Assembly: GCF_001514285.1 (NCBI RefSeq)
Contig: NZ_KQ949024.1
Coordinates: forward strand, 50,681 to 114,680
Length of the DNA: 64,000 bases
Origin: Streptomyces sp. DSM 15324
Lineage (GTDB): Bacteria > Actinomycetota > Actinomycetes > Streptomycetales > Streptomycetaceae
Direction: 5' to 3'
In this document: positions 35,828 through 44,114 of the stretch, piece after piece
How the letters are laid out: every line of letters begins with the position of its first letter
How positions within the stretch are numbered: position 1 is the stretch's first letter
Made by a program: the position numbers and the translations under genes
Notes under the pieces: generated by a model
Database searches by the model: none
The model's input: only the letters and a program-made list of their open reading frames with translations
What the model was told of the DNA's origin: nothing

Positions 35828-36450
35828 GGTGGTGGCTGGCCGCGGCCGCCACGACGGTCGTGCCGACGGAGTCCACCCAGCAGGCGCTCGGCTATCCGTC
35901 GCTGTTCCTGCTGGTGCTGATCGGGGCGCTGGTGCCGGTGGTGCCGACGGGGGCGCTGGTGAGTTCGGCGGCGGTGGTGGCGTTCCACCAGACCGCGCCG
36001 TTCTCGCTGGCGCTGGTGTTCGTGACGGCGTCGCTGGCGGCGTTCCTCGGCGACGCGACCCTGTACTGGCTGGGGCGGCGCGGGATGCGTTCGAGGAACG
36101 GCTCGCGCTGGCTGGAGGCGATCCGTGCGCGGGCGCCGGAGCAGCGGCTGGAGCAGGCGCAGACGCGGCTCGCCGAGCACGACGTGGCGGTGCTGGTGCT
36201 GTCGCGGCTGGTGCCGGCGGGGCGGATCCCGGTGATGCTGGCCTGTCTGCTGGCCGACTGGCCGCTGCGGCGGTTCGCGCGGGGCAATCTGCCGGCCTGT
36301 CTGGCGTGGGCGCTGACGTATCAGTTGATCGGGATCCTGGGTGGTTCGCTGTTCCCGGAGCCGTGGCAGGGGGTGGTCACGGCGATCGCGCTGACCGTGG
36401 TGATCAGCGCGGCGCCGAGTGTGTGGCGGAGGTTCCGTCCGGCCAAGTGA
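35824..36450 (+). CDS. DedA-family (VTT domain) membrane protein
   Basis: The 208-residue protein has a VTT/DedA domain: ALVPVVPTGALVSSAAVVAF, then SLAAFLGDATLYWLGRR and VLSRLVPAGRIPVMLACLL with the conserved Arg and Gly. DedA proteins act in lipid carrier and membrane homeostasis, some as undecaprenyl-phosphate or lipid scramblase-like transporters. It overlaps the preceding MBL gene by four bases (GTGA). A 17-bp tandem duplication spans its stop codon, repeating the last codons and stop downstream. Confidence 0.9.
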   Translation: MRWWLAAAATTVVPTESTQQALGYPSLFLLVLIGALVPVVPTGALVSSAAVVAFHQTAPFSLALVFVTASLAAFLGDATLYWLGRRGMRSRNGSRWLEAIRARAPEQRLEQAQTRLAEHDVAVLVLSRLVPAGRIPVMLACLLADWPLRRFARGNLPACLAWALTYQLIGILGGSLFPEPWQGVVTAIALTVVISAAPSVWRRFRPAK

Positions 36451-36475
36451 GACGGGGTGCCAAGTGAGACGGGGT
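36442..36475 (+). repeat. 17-bp tandem duplication over the DedA stop
   Basis: GCCAAGTGAGACGGGGT occurs twice in a row (36442-36458, 36459-36475). The first copy contains the DedA stop codon. Confidence 0.95.
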
Positions 36476-36487
36476 GGGGCGGCCTTC

Positions 36488-37720
36488 TCAGGGGCGTTGC
36501 AGCAGCCGTGAGCCGCCGATGGGGAGGTCCCAGAGGTCCTCGCGGTCCAGGCCCGCGTTCTCCCAGGCCTTGCGGACCCGTTCCAGGGGTTCCAGGACCG
36601 GTTCCGCGGAGAGGACGAAGGTCGCCCAGTGCATGGGGGCCATACGGCGGGCGCCGAGGTCGAGGGCGGCCCGGACGGCCTCCTCGGGGTCGCAGTGGAC
36701 GTCGCTGAGCCACCAGCGGGGGTCGTAGGCGCCGATGGGCAGCAGGGCGAGGTCGATACCGGGGTGGCGGCGGCCGATGAGGGAGAACCAGTGGCCGTAG
36801 CCGGTGTCGCCGGCGAAGTACAGGCGCTGTCCGTCGGGGGCGGTGAGCACCCAGCCGCCCCAGAGCGAGTGGCATGTGTCGAGGAGGGTGCGCTTGGACC
36901 AGTGGTGGGCGGGGACGAAGTCGAGCCGGACGCCGGACAGTTCGGCCGCCTCCCACCAGTCGAGCTCGGTCACGGTCGTGAACCGGCGCCGCCGGAACCA
37001 GCGTCCGAGTCCGGCGGGCACGAACACGGGTGTGTCGCGCGGCAGTCGGCGCAGGGTCGGGGCGTCCAGGTGGTCGTAGTGGTTGTGGCTGATGACGACC
37101 GCGTCGACGGGCGGCAGGTCCTCCCAGGGGACGCCCACGGGGGTGATGCGGGCGGGGGTGCCGAGGATGCGCCGGGACCAGACCGGGTCGGTGAGGACGG
37201 TGAGTCCGCCGATGCTCAGCACCCAACTGGCGTGTCCCGCCCAGGTGACGGCGAGGGTGCCGGCGTCCGCGCGGGGCAGCGGGGCGGGGGCGAAGGGCAG
37301 CCGGGGGACATCGGTGAGGCCTTCCCTGCCGGGGCGTACGGAGCCCTCGCGGGCGAAGCGGGCGAGGGCTTTGAGGCCGGGCAGCGGGGCGGTCAGCCGG
37401 TCGTGGAAGGAGCGCGGCCACACCCGCCGCTCGCCCAGCGGGCGGGGCTCGGCGAGCGGCGGAAAAGGGGGCGGCACCAAGGGGTCGGCGTCCCGCGGTG
37501 GCACCGATCCGCCCGGGATGGCAGGGCCGGCGGTGGCGGGTCCGGCAGTGGTGCCGGGTCCGACGGCGGCGGGTGCGGCAGTGGTGCCCGGTCCGACGGC
37601 GGCGGGTGCGGCAGTGGTGCCCGGTCCGACGGCGGCGGCGGTGGGTCCAGCGGCGGCGGCGGTGGGTCCGGCGGTCGGGGAAGGTTCGGCAGTGGTGGGC
37701 GACTCGGACTGCTGCGTCAT
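36488..37720 (-). CDS. NAPE-PLD-like metallo-beta-lactamase protein with repeat N terminus
   Basis: The 410-residue protein has a low-complexity Pro/Ala/Gly/Thr head (about 1-95, three near-copies of VGPGTTAAPAA) and an MBL domain from about 155 to 400. The metal motif is SHNHYDHL (H212, H214, D216, H217), followed by YFAGDTGYGHWF. The TWAGHASWVLSIGGLTVLTD start is typical of NAPE-PLD/RomA-like lipid or phosphodiester hydrolases. ATG 37720 overlaps the stop of the upstream aminotransferase-like gene (ATGA), so they form an operon. Confidence 0.88.
   Translation of the reverse strand: MTQQSESPTTAEPSPTAGPTAAAAGPTAAAVGPGTTAAPAAVGPGTTAAPAAVGPGTTAGPATAGPAIPGGSVPPRDADPLVPPPFPPLAEPRPLGERRVWPRSFHDRLTAPLPGLKALARFAREGSVRPGREGLTDVPRLPFAPAPLPRADAGTLAVTWAGHASWVLSIGGLTVLTDPVWSRRILGTPARITPVGVPWEDLPPVDAVVISHNHYDHLDAPTLRRLPRDTPVFVPAGLGRWFRRRRFTTVTELDWWEAAELSGVRLDFVPAHHWSKRTLLDTCHSLWGGWVLTAPDGQRLYFAGDTGYGHWFSLIGRRHPGIDLALLPIGAYDPRWWLSDVHCDPEEAVRAALDLGARRMAPMHWATFVLSAEPVLEPLERVRKAWENAGLDREDLWDLPIGGSRLLQRP
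37548..37638 (-). repeat. 33-bp tandem repeat in the MBL gene
   Basis: Nearly three copies of a 33-bp unit (37548-37580, 37581-37613, 37614-37638) encode the VGPGTTAAPAA repeat. Adjacent shorter GGC-rich repeats continue to about 37680. Confidence 0.9.
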
Positions 37721-38964
37721 CGAGGAGGCTCCCGTCGCTCAGCGTCGTCACGGAGATCGTCGAAGACCGACCTCAGATGCGTCAACGCGCGTTGCACGTG
37801 TGGCAGTTCCAACGGCGTGGGCGAGGTGAGGCATTCCGCGCGCTCGGCGTCCGTACCGCCCAGCAGGGGGCCGGTGGACAGCCGTACGCGCAGCGCGCCG
37901 AGGTCGTCCCCGAAGCGGTGGCCGCCGGGCGCGGGCATGCCGAGCCGGGCGGTGAGGTGGTCCTCCAGGTCCTGTGCGTCGCCCACCCCGCGCGCGGCGA
38001 GCGCCTCCCGCAGGGGGCCGAGGTCGGCGTACACATGGCGCCCGGCCTGCGGCGGCGCGGCGAGGGCTCCGGCGGCGACCACCGTGGCGTGCACGGCGCG
38101 GGCCACGCGCGCGTGCAGCCGTACGGTGGCGGCCCCGCGCGCGGTGACCGGCTCGGGCCCGGTCAGGGCGTACGCGGCGGCCGCGGCGACGGGGGCGGCC
38201 ACGCGGGCGTCGAGCGCGGTGAGGACGTCGAGCACGCGTGCGTGCAGGTCGTCCCCGGCGGCCGTGGCGGGCAGCCGGGCGACGGCGGCGGGCCAGCCGC
38301 CGGGCAGCAGCGCGCCCGCCAGGTCGGTGACGACGGTGACCCGCTCGGGCAGCATCTCGGCGGGGCCGACCGGCACCGTTTCGAGAGGGGTGTGCAGGGT
38401 GTCGCGCCAGGTCTCGTCGCTGACCAGGTGCAGGCCCTCCCCGGCGGCGGCCTCGACGGCCTCGTGGAGCACCTCGGGCGGGGCGACGGTGGCGGTGGGG
38501 TCGTCGGCGGGGGACAGCACCAGCAGGCGCGGGTCCCCGCCCTCGGCGCGCACCCGGCGCACGGTCTCCAGCAAGGCGTACGGGTCCGGTACGCCGCCGC
38601 ATTCGGCGGGGGTCGCCACGTGGAAGACGGGCCGGCCGAGGAGGCGGGCGTACGGCGCCCACCAGGCCGCGCAGGGCCGGGGCACCAGGACGTCACCGCC
38701 GAGCGCGGCGGTCAGCGCGACCAGCAGCGCGGGCGCTCCGGGCGCGGCGACGGTACGGCCCGGACCGGCGGGGGCGCCGCGCCGTTCCAGGTGGCCGCGG
38801 GCCGCGTCCCGCAGTTCGGGGCCGCCGCCGACGGGTTCGCCGTACGCGCGCGTGGCCGCCCGGGCGAGGACGTCGGCGAGTTCGGGGAGGACGGGCAGTC
38901 CGTCGGGCGGGAGCGAGGGGCCGTAGCGGACGGGCCCGTGGCCTTCCGGTTCCGTGCGCCGCAT
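37717..38964 (-). CDS. PLP fold-type I aminotransferase-like protein lacking the catalytic lysine
   Basis: The 415-residue protein aligns by pattern with class I/II aminotransferases: PELRDAARGHLERRG near the N terminus, LVLSPADDPTATV, the SDETW motif (182-186, normally SDEIY) and VVTDLAGALLPGGWPAA (211-227, normally the SLSK...GWR motif). The position that should hold the PLP-binding lysine is G217, and the whole protein contains no lysine at all. It therefore cannot form the usual Schiff base. It may be a pseudoenzyme or a binding protein. It is translationally coupled to the MBL gene downstream. Confidence 0.8.
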   Translation of the reverse strand: MRRTEPEGHGPVRYGPSLPPDGLPVLPELADVLARAATRAYGEPVGGGPELRDAARGHLERRGAPAGPGRTVAAPGAPALLVALTAALGGDVLVPRPCAAWWAPYARLLGRPVFHVATPAECGGVPDPYALLETVRRVRAEGGDPRLLVLSPADDPTATVAPPEVLHEAVEAAAGEGLHLVSDETWRDTLHTPLETVPVGPAEMLPERVTVVTDLAGALLPGGWPAAVARLPATAAGDDLHARVLDVLTALDARVAAPVAAAAAYALTGPEPVTARGAATVRLHARVARAVHATVVAAGALAAPPQAGRHVYADLGPLREALAARGVGDAQDLEDHLTARLGMPAPGGHRFGDDLGALRVRLSTGPLLGGTDAERAECLTSPTPLELPHVQRALTHLRSVFDDLRDDAERREPPR

Positions 38965-39171
38965 GGGGTCCTCCGCGCAGTCCGTCCCTGGTGGCGGTGC
39001 CGGCGCCCGGCGGGGCCGCGTGGGTGCGGTGCCGTGGGTGCCGGTGGTACGTGCCGTTTCCTCCGGGGCGGGTCGTGCCCCCGGGCTCTGTGTACCCCGT
39101 GGGTCCCGGACCCATGGCCGCCCGTCCGCGTCGCGCCGGTCACAGTGGGCCCGGACCGGCCGTCGACCGGG

Positions 39172-40056
39172 TCAGACTCCCGACGGGGTCCTGCGGCGGC
39201 GCAGCAGCCGGTGGGCGGCGGCGCCGCACGCGCCCGCGATCAGCAGTCCGCCGGCGACGAGGGCGGGCACGGAGTCACGGAAGGCACCGCCCGCACCGGC
39301 CCGTACGCCGTGGCCGACGGAGGCCGGGCCGGTGGGGCGCTCCACGGGGTGCTCCGGGGGGCGTCCCGTGGGGTGCTCCACGGGGTGCTCCGTGGGAGGG
39401 GTGATGGGGCAGGGCTTGTCGTGGGGGCAGGGCGGCACGCCGCCCCCACCGACCCCCGCGCCGGCCCCCGCCCCGATGCCGGCGCCGAGATCGGTCGCCG
39501 GATCCGTCGCGAGATCGGTCGCGAGATCCGTTGCGGGATCCGTTGCCGGATCCGTTGCGGGATCCGCGCCCAAGCCCGCGTCGAGGCCCGCTCCCCCGCC
39601 CGCTCCCCCGCCCGCACCGCCGTCCGCACCGCCGTCCCCGCCCGCGGTGGCGGGCCGGTCGACGTCGAAGGTGGCGCTCCAGGGGCTGCCCTGGCCGCCG
39701 GGGGGCGCCGGGCAGGTGCCGTCGACGGTCCAGGCGGTGTCCGGGCCGAGCCCGCCGTCGTCCGCGCCGAGGCCGGCGGCGACGACGGCGCTGCCCCGGT
39801 AGGCGGGTCCGGCGGCCGTCCCGTCGGAGCCGGGGACCTTGGCCAGCTTGACCGTCCCCGCGGAGAACGCCTGTGAGACGGCGTCCAGGGTGTCCGGGGC
39901 GGTGCCGCCGAGGGGGTCGCAGGAGACGGACACGGTGACGCTGCCCCCGGGTTCGACGCTGCCGGGGCCGACCTCGGCCGCCGGATCGGCGACCGCGACC
40001 GGCCCGGCGGCGACCAGCAGGGCGGCGGCGAGGAGGAAGGGGGCGGTGCGGCGCAT
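39172..40056 (-). CDS. Secreted, membrane-anchored surface protein with acidic repeats
   Basis: The 294-residue protein has a signal peptide (about 1-23), an extracellular beta-rich domain with two cysteines (about 28-135), a low-complexity region, an ATDPATDLATD repeat (about 163-190), a His/Pro/Glu region (EHPVEHPTGRPPEHPVERP) and a C-terminal hydrophobic helix followed by RRRRTPSGV. The last part resembles a transmembrane anchor with a positive tail. No enzyme motif is seen. Likely a cell-surface structural or adhesive protein; family not recognised. Confidence 0.8.
   Translation of the reverse strand: MRRTAPFLLAAALLVAAGPVAVADPAAEVGPGSVEPGGSVTVSVSCDPLGGTAPDTLDAVSQAFSAGTVKLAKVPGSDGTAAGPAYRGSAVVAAGLGADDGGLGPDTAWTVDGTCPAPPGGQGSPWSATFDVDRPATAGGDGGADGGAGGGAGGGAGLDAGLGADPATDPATDPATDLATDLATDPATDLGAGIGAGAGAGVGGGGVPPCPHDKPCPITPPTEHPVEHPTGRPPEHPVERPTGPASVGHGVRAGAGGAFRDSVPALVAGGLLIAGACGAAAHRLLRRRRTPSGV
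39487..39570 (-). repeat. 12-bp tandem repeat in the surface protein gene
   Basis: Seven 12-bp units, such as GGGATCCGTTGC and GAGATCGGTCGC, encode the ATDP/ATDL tetrapeptides. Confidence 0.9.
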
Positions 40057-40411
40057 GGGACGGCTCCTTCGGCCGACGGGGACGGGGCACGGCGTTCACG
40101 CCCCGCCCCCATCACAGCCGCAGACCCGCACGGCCGCGCGCGGCCGCGGTCCATTGGCGGGACGGGACCCGCCACACGGGTGATCCGCGGCCGGTACCGG
40201 GCACCGAGCCCGGGGCGGACGGGGGAAGAACCCTGAAGCCCATGGACCGCATGGAACTCGCGGAGCTCATGGAGCACAGGGAACTCGCACGGAACTCGCA
40301 CGGAACTCGCACGGACCCCGTATGGAACTCGCATGGACCTCGTGCAACCCGTGTCGGCCCGCGCGCCCCGGGTACGCGGTGGGCCGAGCACCCGATGATC
40401 TGGAGGGAGAC
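40057..40411. repeat. Divergent spacer with 11-bp tandem repeat
   Basis: The 355-base spacer between the surface protein and the DUF2795-like gene holds no convincing gene. Three perfect 11-bp units GGAACTCGCAC lie at 40280-40290, 40291-40301 and 40302-40312. Related words (ATGGAACTCG, ATGGACC) are scattered over 40241-40345. An 11-bp period equals about one turn of the helix, so proteins binding each copy would sit on one face; that is inference. Confidence 0.75.
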
Positions 40412-40792
40412 ATGCAGCGAGGCAGCGACCGGTTGAGCGTGCACCGGGACGAAGAGATGAAGCACGAGTTGCAGGGCCTGCTCCGCTCGGGACACCCCAC
40501 GCGGTCCACGGAGTGGCACGATCCGGAACCGTCCGCCGAGGACGATCCGCAGATCTGGGGCGGTCCGGTGGTACCGGGCTCCCCGCAGGCCTCCCTGGCG
40601 ACGGTCCGTCAGGAGCTGGGCCGGATCCTGGGGCGCGGTTCCTTCCCCGCGCATCCGCGGGAGCTGTCCCAGGCCCTGCGCCGCAGGAACGCGCCCGACG
40701 CGCTGGTGGACGCCGTGCACCGGCTGTCGCCCGAGGCGCGTTACGCGAACGCGGCGGAACTGGCCGAGGCGGTGGTCACCGGCGCCCGGTGA
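40412..40792 (+). CDS. DUF2795-like small protein
   Basis: The 126-residue protein has a charged N-terminal half (RLSVHRDEEMKHELQGLLRS) and a C-terminal helical domain, PRELSQALRRRNAPDALVDAV and RLSPEARYANAAELAEAV, as in DUF2795 proteins. These are abundant in actinomycetes, and their role is unknown. The ATG at 40412 has GGAGG about five bases upstream. The frame is open earlier, but that part lies in the repeat-bearing spacer. Confidence 0.75.
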   Translation: MQRGSDRLSVHRDEEMKHELQGLLRSGHPTRSTEWHDPEPSAEDDPQIWGGPVVPGSPQASLATVRQELGRILGRGSFPAHPRELSQALRRRNAPDALVDAVHRLSPEARYANAAELAEAVVTGAR

Positions 40793-40919
40793 AGGCGGCG
40801 CGCAGCTCCGAACAGGCGACTGTGCGGCGAACGTGTCCCCCGGACGGCATGCCGGTGGTTGCCGTGAATGGGTCGGCGTGTTGGGGTGCAAAAGGTGCAA
40901 TCGTAACATACGGTGCACA

Positions 40920-40938
40920 CTCGTAACGTTCAGTTACA
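40920..40938 (+). promoter_or_regulatory. Repeated CGTAAC words and inverted repeat upstream of secreted peptide
   Basis: CGTAAC occurs at 40902-40907 and 40922-40927; the second copy starts an inverted repeat GTAAC-GTTCA-GTTAC (40923-40937). The region is unusually AT-rich. CGTAAC resembles the -35 element of sigma-BldN promoters, but the -10 spacing does not fit, so this is only a candidate control site. Confidence 0.35.
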
Positions 40939-40975
40939 TCGCGAGACACACCACCCAGACAGCAAAGGGGATGTA

Positions 40976-41263
40976 ATGCGCACGCTTCGCAAGGCCGGCC
41001 TCGTGGCCGCAATGATCGGCACCCTCACCCTGACCGGTGCGGGAGTCGCCTCCGCGGGCGGCTCGGACGGCAACGCCCAGAACTGCACCCAGACGGGCGA
41101 GGTCAACGTCGGCCTGGTGAACCTGTCGAAGCTGAACCTCGGACTCGGAGCGCTTCTCGGCCTCGGGTCGGCCGAGCAGGACAACGGTACCCAGTTCAGC
41201 TGCATCAACGGCAACGGCAACACCGGCGTACAGGCCGATGGCGGCGAGGACAGCAGCCGATAA
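40976..41263 (+). CDS. Small secreted protein with one cysteine pair
   Basis: The 95-residue protein has a clear Sec signal peptide (MRTLRKAGLVAAMIGTLTLT, cleaved after about residue 27, VASA). The mature part of about 67 residues has just two cysteines (in QNCTQTGEV and QFSCINGNGN) that could form a disulfide, and a hydrophobic centre LVNLSKLNLGLGALLGLG. It is not a chaplin or rodlin by motif. A surface-active or structural role is possible. The ATG at 40976 has AGGGG upstream. A strong terminator follows. Family not recognised. Confidence 0.8.
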   Translation: MRTLRKAGLVAAMIGTLTLTGAGVASAGGSDGNAQNCTQTGEVNVGLVNLSKLNLGLGALLGLGSAEQDNGTQFSCINGNGNTGVQADGGEDSSR

Positions 41264-41280
41264 GGCACGGAGCTGAACAG

Positions 41281-41318
41281 GGCGGCCCCGGGATCCGACC
41301 GCGGGTCCCGGGGCCGCC
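41281..41318 (+). terminator. 13-bp terminator hairpin after the secreted peptide
   Basis: GGCGGCCCCGGGA (41281-41293) pairs perfectly with TCCCGGGGCCGCC (41306-41318) around a 12-base loop, 17 bases after the stop codon. Confidence 0.9.
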
Positions 41319-41378
41319 TCACGTCTGTCACGTCCGGACGGCCGCCGTGGCGGTCCGGACGGGTCCCGTCCGGACGGG

Positions 41379-41711
41379 TCATCCCGCCCCGGCGTCCGCG
41401 CCCGCCGAGCCCGGCCCCCACTTGCCGACCGGAGCCTGCGCGGCGACCGTCCCGCTCGCCGGGCGTGCGCCCCGCCCGCCGTTCGCCACGTCGGCCCGCT
41501 CCCTGGCCCCCTCGCGGGTGCGGCCGGGGGCGACGAAGCGGCCCGGGTTGCGGCGCAGGTACTCGCCCTCCAGCTGGGCCATACGGTCGTTGTGGGCGCG
41601 CAGGGCGTCGTTCGAGCCGTACAGCAGGGTGTCGTGGCGCGTGCGGTGGATCGTCTCCAGCTCTTTCATGAGCTGCTGGTCGTCCAGCCGGTCAGGGTCG
41701 ACTCCGGTCAT
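41379..41711 (-). CDS. DUF6158-like small protein
   Basis: The 110-residue protein (MTGVDPDRLDDQQLMKELET, then IHRTRHDTLLYGSNDALRAH, NDRMAQLEGEYLRRNPGRF) is a helical, highly charged protein matching the actinobacterial DUF6158 pattern. The second half is disordered and Ala/Gly rich. No function is known. An ATG at 41765 in the same frame would add 18 residues, but MTGVDPD at 41711 fits the family start. The TCCGGACG word occurs repeatedly just downstream (41331-41380). Confidence 0.7.
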   Translation of the reverse strand: MTGVDPDRLDDQQLMKELETIHRTRHDTLLYGSNDALRAHNDRMAQLEGEYLRRNPGRFVAPGRTREGARERADVANGGRGARPASGTVAAQAPVGKWGPGSAGADAGAG

Positions 41712-41792
41712 GGTGGTGCCCCGCTCGTCGTTCCGCCTACTGCGTCCCTTCCACTGTACGAACATTCGGGCCCCCGGGCCCCCGGGCGTCGC

Positions 41793-43412
41793 CTACCGGG
41801 CGCGCTCCACGCGCCGTTCGTCCCACACCGGCTCCGGCGTCTCGCGCACCCGGCCGTCGCTGCCGAAGACGAGGTAGCGGTCGAAGGAGCGGGCGAACCA
41901 GCGGTCGTGGGTGACGGCGAGGACCGTGCCCTCGAAGGCCTCCAGTCCCTCCTGGAGGGCCTCGGCGGACTCCAGGTCGAGGTTGTCGGTGGGCTCGTCG
42001 AGCAGGAGCGCGGTGGCGCCCTCCAGTTCCAGGAGGAGGATCTGGAAACGGGCCTGCTGGCCGCCGGACAGCTTGTCGAAGGCCTGTTCGGCCTGCTGGG
42101 TGAGCTCGTAGCGGCGCAGCCGGGACATCGCGGCACCGCGGTCCTGGGAGTGCTCCTTCCACAGGATGTCGAGGAGCGTGCGGCCCTGGAGTTCGGGGTG
42201 GGCGTGGGTCTGGGCGAAGTGCCCGGCCACGACCCGCGCACCGAGCCTCCACTCGCCGGTGTGGGCCACGCCGTCGCCGGCGAGGAGGCGCAGGAAGTGG
42301 GACTTGCCGGAGCCGTTGGAGCCGAGGACGGCGACCCGTTCGCCGTAGAAGACCTCCAGGTCGAACGGTTTCATCAGGCCGGTGAGTTCAAGTCCCTTGC
42401 AGGTGACGGCCCGTACGCCGGTGCGGCCGCCCTTGAGGCGCATCGTGATGTCCTGCTCGCGCGGCGGCTCCGGCGGCGGTCCGGCCTCCTCGAACTTGCG
42501 CAGCCTGGTCTGGGCGGCCTGGTAGCGGGAGGACAGCTCGTGGCTGATGGAGGCCGCCTGGCGGAGGTTCAGGACGAGCTTCTTCAGCTGGGCGTGCTTC
42601 TCGTCCCAGCGGCGGCGCAACTCCTCGAAGCGGGCGAAGCGTTCCCGGCGGGCCTCGTGGTAGGTGGCGAAGCCGCCGCCGTGCACCCAGGCGTCGGCGC
42701 CGGTGGGCGAGGGTTCCACGGAGACGATCTTCTCGGCGGCGCGGGAGAGGAGTTCGCGGTCGTGGGAGACGAAGAGGACCGTCTTGCGGGTCTCCTTCAG
42801 CCGCTCCTCCAGCCAGCGCTTGCCGGGGACGTCGAGGTAGTTGTCGGGCTCGTCGAGCAGCAGCACCTCGTCGGTGCCGCGCAGCAGGGCCTCCAGCACC
42901 AGCCGCTTCTGCTCGCCGCCGGAGAGGGTCCGTACGAGCCGGAACTGCGCCTTGTCGTACGGCACCCCGAGCGCGGCCGTGGTGCACATGTCCCACAGCG
43001 TCTCGGCCTCGTAGCCGCGCGCCTCGGCCCAGTCGGAGAGGGCCTGCGCGTACTGGAGCTGGGCGGCCTCGTCGTCGACGGTCATGATCGCGTGCTCGGC
43101 CCGGTCGACGGCCTTCGCGACGTCCTGGATCCGGGGCGAGGACACCGACACCAGCAGGTCGCGTACGGTCGTCTCGTCGCGCACGGAGCCGACGAACTGG
43201 CGCATCACGCCGAGGCCGCCGGTGACGGTGACGCTGCCGCCGTGGGGCTTCAGCTCGCCGGAGATCAGGCGCAGCAGGGTGGTCTTGCCCGCGCCGTTGG
43301 GGCCGACCAGGGCGACCACGGCCCCTTCGCCCACCCGGAAGGACACGTCGCCGAGCAACGCCCTCCCGTCGGGGAGGTAGTACTCGAGGTGCGCGGCTTC
43401 CAGGTGTCCCAT
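41793..43412 (-). CDS. ABC-F family ATPase
   Basis: The 539-residue protein has two ABC nucleotide-binding domains with no membrane part: Walker A GPNGAGKTT (37-45) and GSNGSGKS (364-371), signatures RTLSGGEQKRLVLEALL and KLSGGQQARFQILLLELEG, and Walker B pairs LLLDEPDNYLD and LLLDEPTDNLD. The inter-domain linker (about 245-330) is helical and charged. ABC-F proteins act on the ribosome: some protect it from antibiotics, others tune translation. This one cannot be assigned to a resistance class from sequence alone. It is a single gene. Confidence 0.92.
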   Translation of the reverse strand: MGHLEAAHLEYYLPDGRALLGDVSFRVGEGAVVALVGPNGAGKTTLLRLISGELKPHGGSVTVTGGLGVMRQFVGSVRDETTVRDLLVSVSSPRIQDVAKAVDRAEHAIMTVDDEAAQLQYAQALSDWAEARGYEAETLWDMCTTAALGVPYDKAQFRLVRTLSGGEQKRLVLEALLRGTDEVLLLDEPDNYLDVPGKRWLEERLKETRKTVLFVSHDRELLSRAAEKIVSVEPSPTGADAWVHGGGFATYHEARRERFARFEELRRRWDEKHAQLKKLVLNLRQAASISHELSSRYQAAQTRLRKFEEAGPPPEPPREQDITMRLKGGRTGVRAVTCKGLELTGLMKPFDLEVFYGERVAVLGSNGSGKSHFLRLLAGDGVAHTGEWRLGARVVAGHFAQTHAHPELQGRTLLDILWKEHSQDRGAAMSRLRRYELTQQAEQAFDKLSGGQQARFQILLLELEGATALLLDEPTDNLDLESAEALQEGLEAFEGTVLAVTHDRWFARSFDRYLVFGSDGRVRETPEPVWDERRVERAR

Positions 43413-43454
43413 GAGGAGGCATTCTGCGGGCCGTGCCCGCCGGGCGGCAAACCC

Positions 43455-44114
43455 TTAATCCCCGAGCCGCCCGGTGGCGGGCTCGCCCGCCGGGCCGCCC
43501 TCGCCTGCCGGCCGTACCGTGGCGCCCGCCCAGGTCAGGACCTGCCAGCCGGACGCGGGGTCGCCCTCCAGGATCACCGTGCCCGTGTTGGCGAGGCGGT
43601 GGGCGGCGGCGAAGGGGACGTCGACGTTGCGGGCGCGGGCGGCGGTCCAGGCGCGGATGGCGGCGCCGTGGCTGACCAGGGCCGCGGCGGACGCGCCGGC
43701 GGCGGCCTCGGCGACGACGGCGTCGTAGCGGGCGAGGAACTCGGCGCCGCTCTCGCCGCCCGGCATACGCAGGTCCAGGTCGCCGGCGGCCCAGGCGAAC
43801 ACGGTGCGCATGTAGAGAGCGGCCTCGGCGGACTCGCCGGGCCGCATCTCCAGGTCGCCGGCGAAGACCTCGCGGATGCCGTCGCGGACGTGGACGTCGA
43901 GACCGCGGGCGGCGGCCAGCGGGGCGGCGGTGAGCCGGGTGCGCACCAGGATGGAGGCGTACACCGCGTCGAGGTTCTCGTCAGCGAGGGCGTCGACCAG
44001 GGCGGCCGCCTGCCGCTCGCCGAGTTCGGTGAGGCCGGGGCCGGGGGCGGCGGTGTCGAGGAGGTGGTCGACGTTCGTGGGGGTCTGGCCGTGGCGGACG
44101 AGCAGCAGGCGCAT
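43455..44114 (-). CDS. Histidine phosphatase (phosphoglycerate mutase-like)
   Basis: The 219-residue protein begins MRLLLVRHGQT with the catalytic histidine H8 in the RHG motif; the second histidine is in AALVSHGAAIRAW (about 155). It is a branch-1 histidine acid phosphatase/phosphoglycerate mutase-like protein of normal size. The ATG at 44114 has GGGAGGG eight bases upstream. It follows the ABC-F gene's promoter end with 42 bases between them; the two may be co-transcribed. Confidence 0.9.
   Translation of the reverse strand: MRLLLVRHGQTPTNVDHLLDTAAPGPGLTELGERQAAALVDALADENLDAVYASILVRTRLTAAPLAAARGLDVHVRDGIREVFAGDLEMRPGESAEAALYMRTVFAWAAGDLDLRMPGGESGAEFLARYDAVVAEAAAGASAAALVSHGAAIRAWTAARARNVDVPFAAAHRLANTGTVILEGDPASGWQVLTWAGATVRPAGEGGPAGEPATGRLGD

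Noticed and set aside
40902..40938. Firm sigma-BldN promoter
   Set aside because: CGTAAC words match a -35 element, but no CGTTGA-like -10 lies at the needed 16-base spacing, so only a tentative note is kept.
41793..43412. Antibiotic-resistance assignment of the ABC-F protein
   Set aside because: ABC-F subclass cannot be told from the sequence by eye, and no biosynthetic cluster is adjacent.
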